Source of the DNA: Adiantum capillus-veneris
Taxonomy: Eukaryota; Streptophyta; Polypodiopsida; Polypodiales; Pteridaceae
Assembly (NCBI GenBank): GCA_014529385.2
Contig: CM043966.1
Coordinates: 40,172,037-40,236,036, forward strand
Direction of reading: 5' to 3'
Length of the DNA: 64,000 bases
Shown: in pieces, positions 1 through 13,792 of the stretch
How positions within the stretch are numbered: the stretch's first letter is position 1
Layout: each line of letters begins with the position of its first letter
Notes under the pieces: generated by a model
Told to the model about the DNA's origin: nothing
Databases searched by the model: none
Seen by the model: the letters and a program-made list of their open reading frames with translations, nothing else
Translations under genes and position numbers: made by a program

Positions 1-849
1 CAGCAAAAAAACCATAAGAACCATACGGGCAAAGATTGTGCAAAAGGAGCCTCATAAATGGATGAAAATCTATAGAATTATGGGCGTATTAGATTGTTCA
101 TAAGTTCATCACTAGAATAACACCTTTCAAGATGGTCTATGGCACAAAGATAGTGGTATCTATGGAGTTCTCCATTCCCAATCTCGGACTAGCAATCAAG
201 CATGCAGCTAAGATGATTTACTGAGATTGGATGAGATCAGACAATGAGATATTCTTGAACAAGACCTGGTTGAGTAGAGAAGGAAGCATTCATATGACAT
301 CAAGATCAAAGTCAGGGAGTTCAAGAAGGGGAACTTAATTTTCCTCTATCAGTCTAAGTTAGGCCCAAAGAAACCTAATCTAAAAGTGTCTTGGTCAAGT
401 CATTATGAGATCAATTATGTTTTCTCAAATGGCACAATTAGATTGAAAAGCCTACAATGGATTTGTATGACAGAAAGATCAAAGTCAAAGAGTTCAAGAA
501 GGGGGACTTAATGTTGCTCTATCAGTCTAAGTTAGGCCCAAAGAAACCTAATCTGAAAGTGGCTTGGTCAGGTCGTTATGAGATCAATTGGGTTTTCAGA
601 TCAATTGGTTTTTCTCAAATGGCACAATTAGATTGAAAGATTTATCAAGGTTATTGTTGCCAGGGGTCTACAATGGAGTCAAAATCAAATTGCATTATGC
701 CAGACCTAGTGAAGCCCCAACAACACTAGTCCCGATATTAATTCAGAATCTGAAGAAGAACCTCTGAATTTGTTTTAGATTCTTAATTTTTAGTAGCACG
801 TGAATTTTTTTGGAAATTTTCTAAAATTTAAAGAAAGGGAGGAAGGAAA
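1..849 (+). mobile_element. Decayed Ty3/gypsy pol 3' end (integrase C-terminus)
   Basis: Translation in shifting frames gives the end of a plant Ty3/gypsy integrase. From 120 it reads TPFKMVYGTK, the conserved block after the catalytic core. Around 298-435 and again at 475-640 it reads as the C-terminal module with EFKKG, LYQSKLGPKKPNLK, W, YEI and NGTIRLK. The two passages are near copies, so this module was duplicated locally. Stops and frameshifts break it everywhere, including one between the HKWDENL-like stretch near 53 and the TPF block. The frame ends near 770. A purine-rich tract follows at 829-849 and then TGTAGACA at 850, as expected for a polypurine tract and 3' LTR. The rest of the element lies to the left of the window. 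The family call is firm; the clade is not resolved. Confidence 0.75.
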
Positions 850-1004
850 TGTAGACAGTGGGAGAAGTCTTCAAATAAGAATTCATACTGGTGGTTGAAT
901 TGATAATTACCCGGCCAATTACTATGAATAAGGATACAATGGATAGTCAATCAGAGGCCCAATCCAGCAAATAGGGCCCATTACTTCAATTACCATAATA
1001 ACCA
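829..1004 (+). mobile_element. Polypurine tract and start of 3' LTR of the gypsy relic
   Basis: The tract at 829-849 is almost all purine (AAAGAAAGGGAGGAAGGAAA), and TG follows at 850, the canonical LTR start. It sits directly downstream of the end of pol. The right end of this LTR was not found, and no second copy is in the window to define it, so the listed end is arbitrary. Confidence 0.5.
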
Positions 1005-1100
1005 TGACCAATACTCTTGTTATTGCAAGACCACCTAAGGGTAAAAACGGCACCCATTCCTTATTCATAATTCGGGGTGAATATATCATCAAAATTTTCA

Positions 1101-1103
<3 letters not shown>

Positions 1104-1195
<92 letters not shown>
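1104..1195. repeat. Compound microsatellite (TC)n(AC)n
   Basis: A (TC)n run of about 55 bp passes directly into (AC)n of about 35 bp. On the other strand this is 5'-(GT)n(GA)n-3', the same order as the other compound tracts in the window. Confidence 0.95.
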
Positions 1196-1198
<3 letters not shown>

Positions 1199-3657
1199 CT
1201 TTGCACTGTAGCTAGTATCCTTGAGCTGCCCTCCCTTTCCCCTTGTCGAATCGGCACTAAAATGGTGGAGGAAATGAGTGTAGCAAGTTGTGGATGCACC
1301 CGCTGTAACTACATTGATGGTGTATGAAGTGGCAACGATGAAGTGATATGCCCAATGCATGCATGATGAACTCAAGCATACCCAACTGCCTCATGACCAT
1401 CTCAACGAGATTCTTGAGGTTTGATTTGTCTACTACTTTTTACCAGACTTGACTAACACTTAATCCATGTTAAGATATGCTAAGAACATAAGAGAAGGGC
1501 CCATTCTATGAGGATCATGTGAAACTGGTAGATGTTTAGTTGTTGCTTCACTCAGCCGTGACAAAAGCTGATTCCTAAAGTTTCCTTTACTCAAAAAAAT
1601 TTAGAGATAGTGTCATTCTTTAATGGAAGCTTGCAAGTGCAAATTGGGGTTTGTCTAGATGGACAAGACCATAAAAGGGAAAAAATCAACCATGGAAGCA
1701 TAGAAGGTTATCATCTCTTTTCAAAATGGTTGCATCACATTGAGAGTGGTCCTTTGGAAGGTAATACTTGTGAAGAAAACTTGATATCTTTGCTTGAGAG
1801 AGAAATTGATAGTCATAGTTATGATGGAAAATTTGAGTGAAACGGAGTTCATTTTAGAGGATTTAGCAGGTGCTTGTACAAGCAAGTTAAATTGATTGAG
1901 AGGTTAACATGTCTAGCTCTCATGGATTTGTTTGTTGTCTTTTGAATTTGTGAACATATCTGCTGACATGCATGAGGTCTTAGACAATGTTTTAGGGAAG
2001 GAGTCCAAGACAAAAGCGAAGCGGCAAGGTATTTTTATAAGAGGTAGTAAAAGGGTTGTGGAAAGCTCCAATTTACTAATTACCAAAAGTTCTAATCCCG
2101 CTTAAGTTCACCGGTAGCTTGTGCAACATTCGCTTCTAAAGTACCTCTTAATTCTTTGAGACCTCCTAATTGCAAATTTAAGGATAAAATAAAGCTTGAA
2201 GAGGCGCCTTGCAGGGACCTCCAAAAGGGTACTTGATCTAATCATTTTGCTTCTAGAACCACTTTTTGTGAAGACAATGTCTTGCCTAACAAGTCTATCG
2301 TGATGATCATTAAACATAAGCGATCTGACCCAAAGCCTAATGCAACTTCTTCTGCATAAGAAAGGCGCAAGTCTCATGTGCATTTTCCTCCTAGTTGTAG
2401 GGTAAATTCATGAAGCAACAATTCCTTAAAAGATCCTATATTGTGAGTGCTCTCACTTCTGAAAACACCCAAGGTCCTAGGATATCCAGGCCTGCCTAAC
2501 TCACATAATGGCGATTTAAAGATTCCAAATCCTGCTAGGATCTTTGCAGCAACACGTAAACAAGAGCAATCATGGTAGGAGCAGAGTGTTTCTTCTACAC
2601 ACTATGTTTGTAGCTTCGGTCCAATGCCCTGGTCCCTTCAATCATGGAAAAAAAAGCCGTCGCATAGCTCGCCGTCACATTGCAAGGTGTCTCTATACTG
2701 TCATCCACCGTCAACACCTTAACATCATAATGCCTTACCATCGTTTCACCAATTAGAGGACGCAATTGAATTATCTGCATGTGGTGTTGCTTTCTCTACC
2801 TGATGTAATATATTTATATTATGTGTCGGTCCTCCTTGATCTCATGAAAATTAACAACGTTAATTTTAATTTGGAGCGTAGCTATAAGCTACCACTCTTG
2901 AGCAGTAGGACGTCGTCATCTGAAAGAAGGCATGGCTTCGAGTCTCCTTTGAGTTCACCTACCACGTAGTGCTGATTAGTTGCTAATAATAATCAATATC
3001 CATGCATGTTTAACCAAATAGTTCAAAATTTTGATCCTTGGAGGGTGGCTTTTTGTCAAGAATCTCCCGGTATATTACGTCGCTCGTGAAGGGTAGAAAA
3101 GTATTGCAGGCCAGCTTGTGCTTGAGGTTTGATAGCGTGACAACTTATTTCTATCGAGAGGAATGTGTTGTTGTTGATGGGCACCACGATAACGCAAGGA
3201 TTAGAAGAGATCAATGTTATGTCCAATTTGGGAACGCAACGTCGCCAATTGCATTGAAGGACACCTATTGTGGCTTTTGCCAATCCCCTTTTCCAATGCT
3301 GACATGATCTAGTTGACACCTACTTTGCTCTCCAAATCTTTTCACAGATGATCGCACGAAGTCGAACGTTGATGTAGCAAATTTCTTTCAGTGTTAGTCT
3401 ACACCTACACGTCCTGCATGGTCTGCACCTCGCCCGTCTTGCATATCGAGTTCAACCTCGAGTCCAAGTCTACAGATCAACAAGGTTGTGTGTGAGAGGG
3501 TATATTGCGAAATACCGTGCCGGAAGGGCAAGGCTATGCATGTGTGGGAACTAGCTAATGTAGAGCAAGGCAATGTATTTTTTTAGAAAGCCACTATGGT
3601 TCACATGCTGAATGTTAGGGTGATGGTGCCATGAAGTCTATACACAGAGTATTGGGC
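1196..3657. other. No recognisable gene
   Basis: Only short open frames occur, the longest at 1610-1840 (76 codons), 2108-2383 (minus) and 3038-3307 (89 codons). None shows a motif I recognise and none continues into a longer frame on either side. The stretch 2165-2400 reads semi-open on the plus strand with stops and may be an old coding relic of unknown kind. Confidence 0.5.
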
Positions 3658-3660
3658 GCG

Positions 3661-3672
3661 GCGGGGGGGGGG

Positions 3673-3713
<41 letters not shown>
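3661..3713. repeat. Poly(G) followed by (GA)n
   Basis: A GC-rich G run (about 14 G) passes straight into (GA)n of about 38 bp. A similar (GA)n-poly(G) association occurs at 44.9 kb. Confidence 0.9.
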
Positions 3714-3717
<4 letters not shown>

Positions 3718-3741
3718 ATTCGTTTGTTTAATAAAGAAATC

Positions 3742-3853
3742 AGCCTACCCGCATGACCCTACCCTTCCCTGGTCTTCTGTTGCAACCAGTCCGCGCCGGA
3801 GCGGAATGGTTGTAGCAGAAGACCAGGGAGGGGTAGGGTCATGCGGGTAGGCT
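3742..3853. repeat. Hairpin element, 47-bp arms
   Basis: Left arm 3742-3788 and right arm 3807-3853 are reverse complements at 44 of 47 positions, by eye. They flank an 18-bp loop containing CCGCGCCGG. The arms begin AGCCTACCCGCATGACCC and end TGGTTGYARCAGAAG on the return strand. No coding potential is evident. A shorter relative lies at 4360-4436 with the loop in the opposite orientation. The possibilities are a foldback or MITE-like element, or a small-RNA precursor. The structure is certain but its nature is unknown. Confidence 0.85.
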
Positions 3854-4359
3854 AATTTTTTTTAATGAAACATATTACTTTGGTCTTCACGGAGGCAAAA
3901 AATTGTGCCTCAATTGTGCCGGTAGTGTGAGACCTTCAATACATACAACAAAAACCTCTACCTCTCCTCCCCTACTCCCTCCTCGTTGAGATCATTACCC
4001 TTGCAGGATGCATGGGCATGGAGGCTCGCACACCCTATGCTTGCCAATAGATGTCATCGTCATGCATGAGCTCATAGGGACAACCTCCCTCGAGAGTCGA
4101 GTAGCTCCAGCCCCTTCCCCTTCCTCGGGCACGTGCCCTTGTGGACCTTAGGCTTCGGCCCTTCACCTCTACAGTCGAACGTATCTTGTCTGCTCAATTA
4201 ACAAAAACCAAATAGTCATCACTCCCTAAAACTCCAACCACCATGCCAATGAAATGGAGCCCGCAACCGGCTTGGCTGTAGCTACTTCAACTCCCTACTA
4301 GAGACTTAAATTGCACTTCAACTCCCCACCCCTCTCGGGTAGCCTGTGCAACTTCAACT

Positions 4360-4436
4360 CCCTACCCCTCCTTGGTTTGGTGCTGGAACCATTCCGCGCC
4401 GGCACGGACTGGTTACAACAGCAAACCAGGTAGGGA
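4360..4436. repeat. Second hairpin of the same family, inverted
   Basis: Left arm 4360-4391 and right arm 4410-4436 pair with a few bulges around the loop TTCCGCGCCGGCACGGAC. Read on the minus strand it matches the 3742-3853 hairpin in its central part (CAACCAGTCCG, GCGGAATGGTT, AGGGGTAGGG). It is therefore the same family in opposite orientation, about 500 bp away. Confidence 0.75.
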
Positions 4437-4583
4437 TTATTTTTATTTAAAAAACGGCTTTGTCGTCATCCTTTGAAAATAATCAAATTGGGCCTTGTTG
4501 CACGCACGTGAGAGAGAGAGCGTTTCTCTCGTTCTGTGGCGTCTCATTGGCATCTCCACCTTGTGGCGGCACCTTGCTTGCGC

Positions 4584-4585
<2 letters not shown>

Positions 4586-4626
<41 letters not shown>
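4586..4626. repeat. (GA)n microsatellite
   Basis: An uninterrupted GA run of about 40 bp followed by a short G-rich stretch. Confidence 0.95.
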
Positions 4627-4630
<4 letters not shown>

Positions 4631-4745
4631 AGGGAGGGGAGGGACGGTCTAGGAGTCGAAGACAGCCACCACGGCAGCGTCTACAGAGCCAGCTCACTAA
4701 AGCGCCTAACTAGAAGCCCTTGATATCTATGATCTCTCGGCATGA

Positions 4746-5196
4746 TTGCACAGTGTCCCTGAGCATCTCTCCATGGCTAGAAATGAGCAAGGAAGGCTTT
4801 TGAGAGAGGCCACTACTGTGAGCTTCAACCCTCCCATTCCCATCCTTCGTGTACCATTGCCTACAAGCCAAGAGGACGACCCTTCCAAAGGACCATTTGT
4901 GCTTGCTTTTCAAGACGAACATTCTTGGCCCACTGCTTGGAACGAATGCGAGGTCAAAATTGCAGAACAATGCGTGGAATAAGGAGGAAAAGGAGGCATA
5001 ATTGTCTGGCATAGCCGAGAGTAAATGTGCCAGCTATACAGAGGAAACATGCGAGGGAGGATTTTCATATACACGGATATTGGATTCTGAAACTCGGTTG
5101 GACCCACGGAAGTACAGACTTTTGAAAGGCTCCTCAAAAGGAGAGGTGTTGGAAAAAGTCAAATCAAGCAAAAAACCATGTGATGAGAAAAGGTGA
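4746..5196 (+). pseudogene. Possible host-gene exon fragment, unknown family
   Basis: Frame 4746-4982 (78 codons) contains SFNPPIPILRVPLP, DDPSKGPFVLAF and a Cys-spaced end (CEVKIAEQC). It has mixed composition unlike the surrounding low-complexity DNA. From memory this resembles an uncharacterised plant protein family with the pattern FNPPIPLLR, DDP.GP.VLAF, CE.KI.EQC, but I cannot verify that. A second frame, 5002-5196 (64 codons), has more Cys residues and a lysine-rich end (SKGEVLEKVKSSKKPCDEKR) and may be the continuation after a frameshift or intron. No start context, promoter or splice sites could be fixed. It could be a chance frame, but the first half looks protein-like. Confidence 0.35.
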
Positions 5197-5259
5197 CCTT
5201 CATAAGAATGCAAGATGGAAAATACATTCTCTTAAGGTTAATTTGAAATCTTGATTCAG

Positions 5260-5261
<2 letters not shown>

Positions 5262-5304
<43 letters not shown>
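5262..5304. repeat. (GA)n microsatellite
   Basis: A GA run of about 42 bp directly after AAAA. Confidence 0.95.
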
Positions 5305-5306
<2 letters not shown>

Positions 5307-5650
5307 ACTTGCCCCTCCCCCTTACTGCCTTGTCCCAACCTCGCTTTGCGCTGACCCTACCTCGCACTACACATTTCAACATCCATCCTCTTGTGTCACC
5401 TCTCGTGTGATGCCCTGCCTCGTGTCATTTCAACACCTGCCCTGCTCAACATTATGACGCCCCTCTCGTCACCCCCTGCTCTGTCTCGTAACCCCCTTGC
5501 TCTATCCCACCTCAACATTCCTTGCTTGTGTCCTGCTTTTCATTACGATGCCCTCTTGGTCTACCATGCCTCAATACTACCCTGCCCTCTTGGTCTGTTA
5601 TGCCTCAATAGTACCCTGCTTCCATCCTTTTCCTGCAACACGCCTTCACT
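5305..5650. repeat. Pyrimidine-rich low-complexity DNA with a 34-bp tandem copy
   Basis: The plus strand is CT-rich with recurring CCCTTG and CCTGC words. Two near-identical units occur in tandem at about 5549-5617, each reading TGCCCTCTTGGTCT, then a variable four bases, then TGCCTCAATA. The short frames here follow from the skewed composition. Confidence 0.6.
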
Positions 5651-7305
5651 GGCACGTCTGATAGAGTTGGATTGTTATCGGAAATCACCCGTATTTTTTG
5701 CGAGATAGACATGTCTGTAACGCATACAGGAGTGAGTACTCAAGACGACGGATCATTCAGAAGGGTCAAAGAATATGAGGATTATACAAGCAATAGAAAA
5801 TGAGATTGGCAAATAGATCTTGCTCGTGAAGGAGGTGCCCTAGTTGAGTGAGGGCTCCTACTCATCGGGCACTGATCTGAAGTCAGGAATTTTTCTTGCG
5901 GCCCTTCTTAGAGTGCAGTGGGATTGGCTCTCTTTGAACTGTAGTTTGGTAAATAAACTAGAGTGTTATACTCTGTCTCATGGGAAGAGATGATGGAGTT
6001 CTTCTACTTGACTTTAGTGCTTACCTTTGTCGATGGCTCAAATATGTAGAGTAGGAATTTTCTGCATACACTCTAGTCGTCACCTTCCTATCCTATCACA
6101 AATAATAGCACAATGAATGTTGTGCAAGAACGTGTTCGGATGGAATAAACAATGGCATTATGAGAGAGAGAGAGATGGACCCTCCTAGTTTCAACAAAAG
6201 CTTCCCAATTAAAGCAATGCACCTGTCAAGCACTTGATGTGTTACAACCAGGGGTCCACACCCTAAACATGGACAGAGGGGAGGATATATTGTATAAAAC
6301 TAGTGTTCATTCTTTGTTGTGGGTTTTGCTCGGTTTTACCATTTGCTCGGTAAAGTTCGCTTGGTGTATAGTAAGACTCTAAGAACGCTATCCTAACATA
6401 TGTAGAAACATCAAGACATGACAAAGTAGAGACTCATCGTTCATGGGGGCAACCGTTTTATCTCTGACCTTATAGCAATCCTTATTCATCAAAACATACC
6501 AAGGAGTTGGAGGTGTCTTGAGACAAGTTATTTTAAGGATGATCAATCATATCTTTCCTAATTCAATCAGTTTAACCAAACAGTTCTTTCCTTATCTACA
6601 ACCAAGTGTACGTTGGTTTCTTGAAAGATACCCTTCTGGTTTTTGGCCAATTTTGTCTTTTCCTAATCCTCATCCACTCTTTAACATATGCAATGTTCTT
6701 ATTTACAAAATTTGAATTATCTAAAACTTAATTAATAATGAAGACCCATCTGGGATTGGTTGCGTATCTATTGACTCCCTGGGGCCCGAACACTCTCGTT
6801 CATTGGCCTATTACTGGGTCTAGCCTCATCATCATTGGAGGCCCTAGCCCTCTTTGGAATATTATCATCGTTCTCAATCTGCTGGTTTGCCTTGGTCCTC
6901 TTGGGATCCATGACTTCTTATCCTTATTAAAAGGACGTCTGATTATTAGGTAAAATATCAAACTTGACTTTACCCTAGTGATTCACTTAATTATTCTTTT
7001 CACAAAAAGCTTTGGCAATTTGTCGCTACGATTGATAATATTTATGACTTAATAAATTCTTGATTGTTTATATACATAAGATATTTTTTTCCTAGATTCC
7101 TTAAAGGGTTTTTAGACTCCATTAATTATCTCATATATTCATGAGTCTGTTTCCTAGTTTCCCTCTTTTAAATAAGTCAAAAAATGTCTTATTTTTTATT
7201 TGATATTTATTATAATAGCTATTTCCTAAAGATATAATTATTTCAACTCCCTAGCATAATATTACACATCCAAAAGTTTTACTAAAATCTTAAAAATGTA
7301 TTTAC
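5651..7305. other. No recognisable gene
   Basis: Mixed-composition DNA up to about 6.5 kb turns AT-rich after that. Short frames at 6518-6715 and 6738-6953 carry no recognised motif. A short (GA)n lies near 6160-6174. Confidence 0.5.
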
Positions 7306-8000
7306 TATTTATCTTAGGTGATTTTCAGTTGAAAAACAGGTTTTTGGAGCTAAGATAATTATTTAAAATAATAAAGTAATTATGAACTAATTATCACATG
7401 TTATTTATACTTATATACACTTGTGATAAATATCTCATTAGCTTTTGATTATGTTTACTAGTTATCTTCATTAAATATTCATTCAAAAACAAGGTTTCTG
7501 GACTAAAATAATTACTTAAGCTAGTTAAGTAATTATGAAATAATTATCATGAGCTATTTATACTTAGATCTTCTTATGAAAAATATCTTATTAACTTTTG
7601 ATTATGTTTGCTAATTATCTTGATTAAAATTCATATAAAAATAGAGTTTTGGGGCTAAGATATTTACTTAACCTCATTAATTAATTATAATCTAATTATA
7701 TCTAGTTTTTACCATTTGTATATATCTGTGATAAATATTTCATTAACCTTATATTACTAATTATCAAATCAAACCAAAAACAAGGTTTCTGGGCTAAGAT
7801 AGTTACATAACTACTATTCTTTCATTGATAAATATCTCATTAACTTTTAATTATGTTTACTAATTATCTTCAGTAAAATTTGGTAAAAAATAAGATTTTT
7901 AGACTAGGATAATTAGTAAAATTGATTAGCTAGTTAAGTGCTAATTATCACAAATTATTCAAACTTATTTATTTCATCGATAAACTAAATTTTTCATTAA
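7306..8000. repeat. Diverged ~150-bp tandem repeats in AT-rich DNA
   Basis: A phrase of the form AAAAACAAGGTTTCTGGRCTAA recurs near 7332, 7485, 7637, 7776 and 7885, so the spacing is about 154, 152, 139 and 109 bp. Between the phrases, words such as AATTATCA, GATAAATATCTCATTA and TTTTGATTATGTTTACTAATTATC return in the same order. This is a five-unit array, strongly diverged, with shorter units to the right. Confidence 0.75.
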
Positions 8001-9374
8001 TTTTAAGGCTAAAAGTAATTATTTTTTACCTAAAAAAATACTAAAACTAATCAAAAAATTAAGACATAATTTTCTCAACTTCCTAACAAGATAAAAAGTT
8101 CTTCTATTTCTCTTGTAACTAACTAAGTTTAAATGGTATAATTTCCTCTAATTAAGGCTAAAATTGATTAATTTAAATCCTAATATGGATTAATAATTAA
8201 TAAGATTAATCATTCTAATCATAATTTGAATAATCAACAATATCTTAGTATTAAGAGTGTAATTTATAATAAACAAAGGTTTAATTTTCTGAATTAATTA
8301 GATTAATTAAGAAAATGAAATATAGACTAGTATATTTCTACTAATTAATAGGGGTTAGCATTAATTAACTTTGTTAATTAACTAGAGTTTTTCTCTCTGT
8401 GATTTTTGGACAAAGCCTCTCTATGCTAGAGAGATTTGGCTAGGTCTCTGAGTCTGAGTGAAAATAAGAAGCCTAGGGGATCTATTTATAGGTTTCTCGC
8501 AAGGAAGGCTCAATTTAGAAACCCCAGGAAACCCCCCATCCCTAGAGCCCTTCACTCCTAAATATGTCTTTGGAAACTTCATAATATCACCTCACAACAC
8601 CTGCCCAGCTTGGTTGGTCAAAACTGCTAACTTTTGTTCACTTTAATGATTTAACTAGAAACATCTGGCCCATGTGCTTAAAAATATCTATTAAGATATG
8701 TGAAAAGTCATGTACTTTAATAATTACTCAAAGTTTTCAGTTTTCTTTGTAAATTAAAGTAACTATGAAAATTTCCAGGGGAAAGAGCGGGGTCAATTTT
8801 TGCCCGAATTCCGTTTTGAAATTTTCTAGCTATAGTATTGTCATGCTTAAGATCTCAAAAATACCAATCTTCGTTATAATTGGGCAAGTTCTCATTCACT
8901 TTTGAAATCAATCGTCTTTAAATAGGTGTTAGCAGCAAGCTAAGACAGACATCATTTTTCTAACACGGACATCATTTTTCGGAGTTCTCTTTGTAAAACA
9001 TTTATTATTTTGATAATTCGAGAATATTGTAAATCCTATTTTCTCGGATAAACTCTGTAATTAATGAGCCGGGGCTACAAGCTTCTAGATTGTATCAGCC
9101 AGTCATTACCCAGCTTTGGTAGAACTCCAAATTCTTAGTTTTGACCACCCAAAAACCTTGGCTAAGGTATAAAAGCCAATTTTTGTAAGTTTTTTACAAG
9201 TTTTGGATAAGAAATACACATCGTGAGTGAACGACCTTCACTTCTCTCCTTCTCGCGCTTCCTAATTCCTCCCCGGTTGTCACATTGTGATTGCGTTTGT
9301 TGCATTGCAACCGCAGGTAAAAGCTCTACGCATTTACGTAAGCAGTTCACAGTATTTCGTAGCTTTTGACGTTA
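8001..9374. other. AT-rich DNA, possibly the inner part of an LTR
   Basis: No gene is visible. From about 8750 the composition becomes balanced, and the stretch up to about 9330 looks like the 3' half of an LTR, with a clear TATA box and a transcribed-leader-like segment after it. No partner LTR is in the window. Confidence 0.35.
9168..9175 (+). promoter_or_regulatory. TATA box, probably in an LTR remnant
   Basis: TATAAAAG sits in the context CTAAGGTATAAAAGCC, the usual form of a plant LTR promoter. No gene follows; the next feature is the truncated LTR of the gag-only array at 9375. The core sequence is clear, but its function is inferred. Confidence 0.45.
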
Positions 9375-10308
9375 GTGCAGCCAAATGCTGTCGGCGATAG
9401 AAATGGACACAAGTGGGGCTATGTGGTCCAACAAATGCGGGCCCAAGTGATAATACAGTTGTGAAGTGCCACTGTGGTTAGGTGGATCGAGAAATGTATG
9501 CACATGATGGATTTTTTAGCCAAGGGTGTGCTGCCAGGGGCTAAATTGGACGGTGGCCTCATGTGTCCGAAGTGATGGTTTTGTGTGCCGAAATGTGATG
9601 CTTGATGTGCTCTAGAAGCTGGTCCAGACGGCTCGTCAAACGGAGCCCCGATGTGCAAGATATTACGGTTTACAGCTGGAGTGTGTAGCAGATCCCCGAC
9701 GGACAGGGCAGCTGGGGACAAGAGGCCCGGACTAATGTCAGTGCATACATGTGTAAAGCTCGAGTTACAGACCATGCATGTCTTCTCGGATTGTGAATCG
9801 GAGCTATGGATACAAAGTTATGGCTGTTTGAAGATTTTTCGAGGGTCGGGTCTGAGCTTACCTGGCCGCATTGCAGGATGTGCCGTCTTGTATATTTTGG
9901 GCCTTGCCAAGGTTCTCGGTAATAGTGTGCGCTATGTGGAGTGAGCACGAGTCGACTGCACGTCAATCGGATACTCGGTCGGTCAAATACAGCGAGATGA
10001 AGTTGGGAGCCGTGGGCAGTGAAAGGCCACATATGTTTTTTTCCGTTTTCGGTAATGCCTCGGATTGCGAGCCTGGAAGAGTCGAGAAGCGATGGTGATT
10101 GTGTTAAAGCAAGTCGGTGATGAAAACTTCCATCCGGGCTTCGCGGCTTGGCAGTAGCATATTGTGACAGGGGTACAACTCAATTGTTTTACCACTTGCG
10201 GCTTGGTGTTTGAGGGGGTGAACTGACCTAAAGCGAAAAAGTTTTCAAGGTTTGGGGTTGGCCGGGGTGGCTTGGCAAGAGAGGAGTTCAGAAAGCCCGG
10301 GCACACGT
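9375..10308 (+). mobile_element. Gag-only element LTR 'a', left part (5' truncated)
   Basis: This stretch aligns with 23617-24550, 32588-33517 and 36527-37273, which are the corresponding parts of LTRs b, c and d. Compared with LTR b it lacks the first ~131 bp. At 10308 it is interrupted by the minus-strand gypsy element and resumes after 20629. It is the left-most piece of the tandem array and marks that family's plus orientation. Confidence 0.9.
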
Positions 10309-12548
<2,240 letters not shown>

Positions 12549-12561
12549 TCCACCCCCTCTA
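12549..12561 (-). promoter_or_regulatory. Polypurine tract of the gypsy element
   Basis: The minus strand reads AGAGGGGGTGGA immediately before the LTR start TGTCG, the expected position for plus-strand DNA priming. Confidence 0.7.
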
Positions 12562-12606
12562 AACCTGCACATCCTCCGGTATGTGCCACATTGTCTCTTT
12601 GTAAGA

Positions 12607-12996
12607 TTAGACCTCTTGTACATCTTCCTTGTCTTCTTCTTCACTGGATGATTCCAGAGCTTCATGTTCACTTTGATCACTGGAATCACTGGATGATTCC
12701 AGAGCTTCATGTTCACTTTGATCTTCACCTGTGTTTTTCTCTTCTTCCTCATCCATATCTTCTAGATCATTGTCTCCTCTTCTCTTAAACATTTTAATCC
12801 TTTTTCCTGCAGTGGGAATCTTTACTTCTGTACCATCTAGTTCAGACAAGCTGTAAGTAGCATTTTCATGCACATGCTTTACAACATACGGTCCAAACCA
12901 TCTTTTTGAGAACTTACGCATGACTGTGTGCTGGTTATCAAGGCTACTATCATACACTAAAACCCAGTCACCTTTTTCAATTGCTTTGCTCCTGAG
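12607..12996 (-). pseudogene. Gypsy pol C-terminal tail
   Basis: This is the end of the polyprotein after integrase. It contains RKFSKRWFGPYVV and a chromo/SH3-like beta-strand pattern (YSLSELDGTEVKIP). An acidic tail follows in which SEHEALESSS occurs twice in tandem, about 16 residues apart. It lies in a different frame from the integrase. A TGA near 12996, just after a DKRH stretch, and a frameshift separate the two. Gypsy integrases commonly end with such a GPY-containing module; here WFGPYVV is visible. Confidence 0.75.
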
Positions 12997-13063
12997 TCAA
13001 TGTCGCTTATCAAAATAGTCCTTGTTTTTCAACCTTGTATTTTTGAGTCGTTCTTTTGCAGCT

Positions 13064-13789
13064 TCAATGTCTCCAGGTCTTCTCTCTAGCTACCTTGTAC
13101 GCAAGGAGATCTTCCCTACTAAGCCCCTCTTGCCAAGGTAGTACATTCCATGTGGGAATTGTATCCTCAATCGGCATCACTGGCTTTTGACCATGCATTA
13201 GCTCCGTAGGCATGTAGCCAGTTACTGAGCTATGTGTTGTACGATCAGCCCATAAAGCATACGATAACAATTTTGGCCACTCACCAACTCTTCCTTCGCA
13301 AGCCTTGGCCAAAGCTTTGATGATAGGAGGATGCCCTCTTTCACTCTTTCCATTGCCTTCAGGGTTGTAAGCTATAGTAAGAGAAAGCTTGATCCCTAAT
13401 CTAGAAAAGAACTCCCTTGCTTCTTTGGCATCCAGTTCACCTCGATCTGCAGTGATTTTTCCCACACAACCATAACGGAAAATCACCTCATCAAGAAGGA
13501 ATTTGCACACAGCTTCTGTGGTCTTAGCTCTTAATGCTCTTCCTTCAACCTGGTTAGTTAGGTCCTCTCGTGAAAGAACCAAGTATCTCATCTGCCAGAG
13601 TCCTAAAGGCATCGTGACTAGATCCACAACCCATTTATAGTGCATGGCTAGTGGATATGTAGGGTGAAATCCATCACGATGTCGAACATTTGAATACATT
13701 TGACAAGTTACACATGACTCTACAAACTGAGATACATCTTTATACATACCCTTCCACCAGTATTTTTCTTTCAACTTGGAGAAGGTTGC
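13064..13789 (-). pseudogene. Gypsy integrase domain
   Basis: The zinc-binding Cys pair is CVTC, preceded by KYWWKGMYKDV. The catalytic core has Asp in VVDLV (residue 51), Asp in ITADRGE (110) and Glu in GKSERGH (145). This is a DD34E spacing rather than the common DD35E. The phrase SREDLTNQVEGRAL follows the first Asp. A TAG at 13790-13792 splits it from the upstream RT/RNase H frame, with which it is otherwise in frame. It catalyses insertion of the element cDNA when intact. All three acidic residues are kept, but the stop makes this copy inactive unless it is read through. Confidence 0.85.
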
Positions 13790-13792
13790 CTA

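Noticed and set aside
9651-9944. A 97-codon open frame repeated in LTRs a, b, c and d
   Set aside because: It is open in all four copies, but only the LTR a copy has ATG; the others read GTG there. Frames on the opposite strand are equally open. Sequence similarity of the LTRs explains it.
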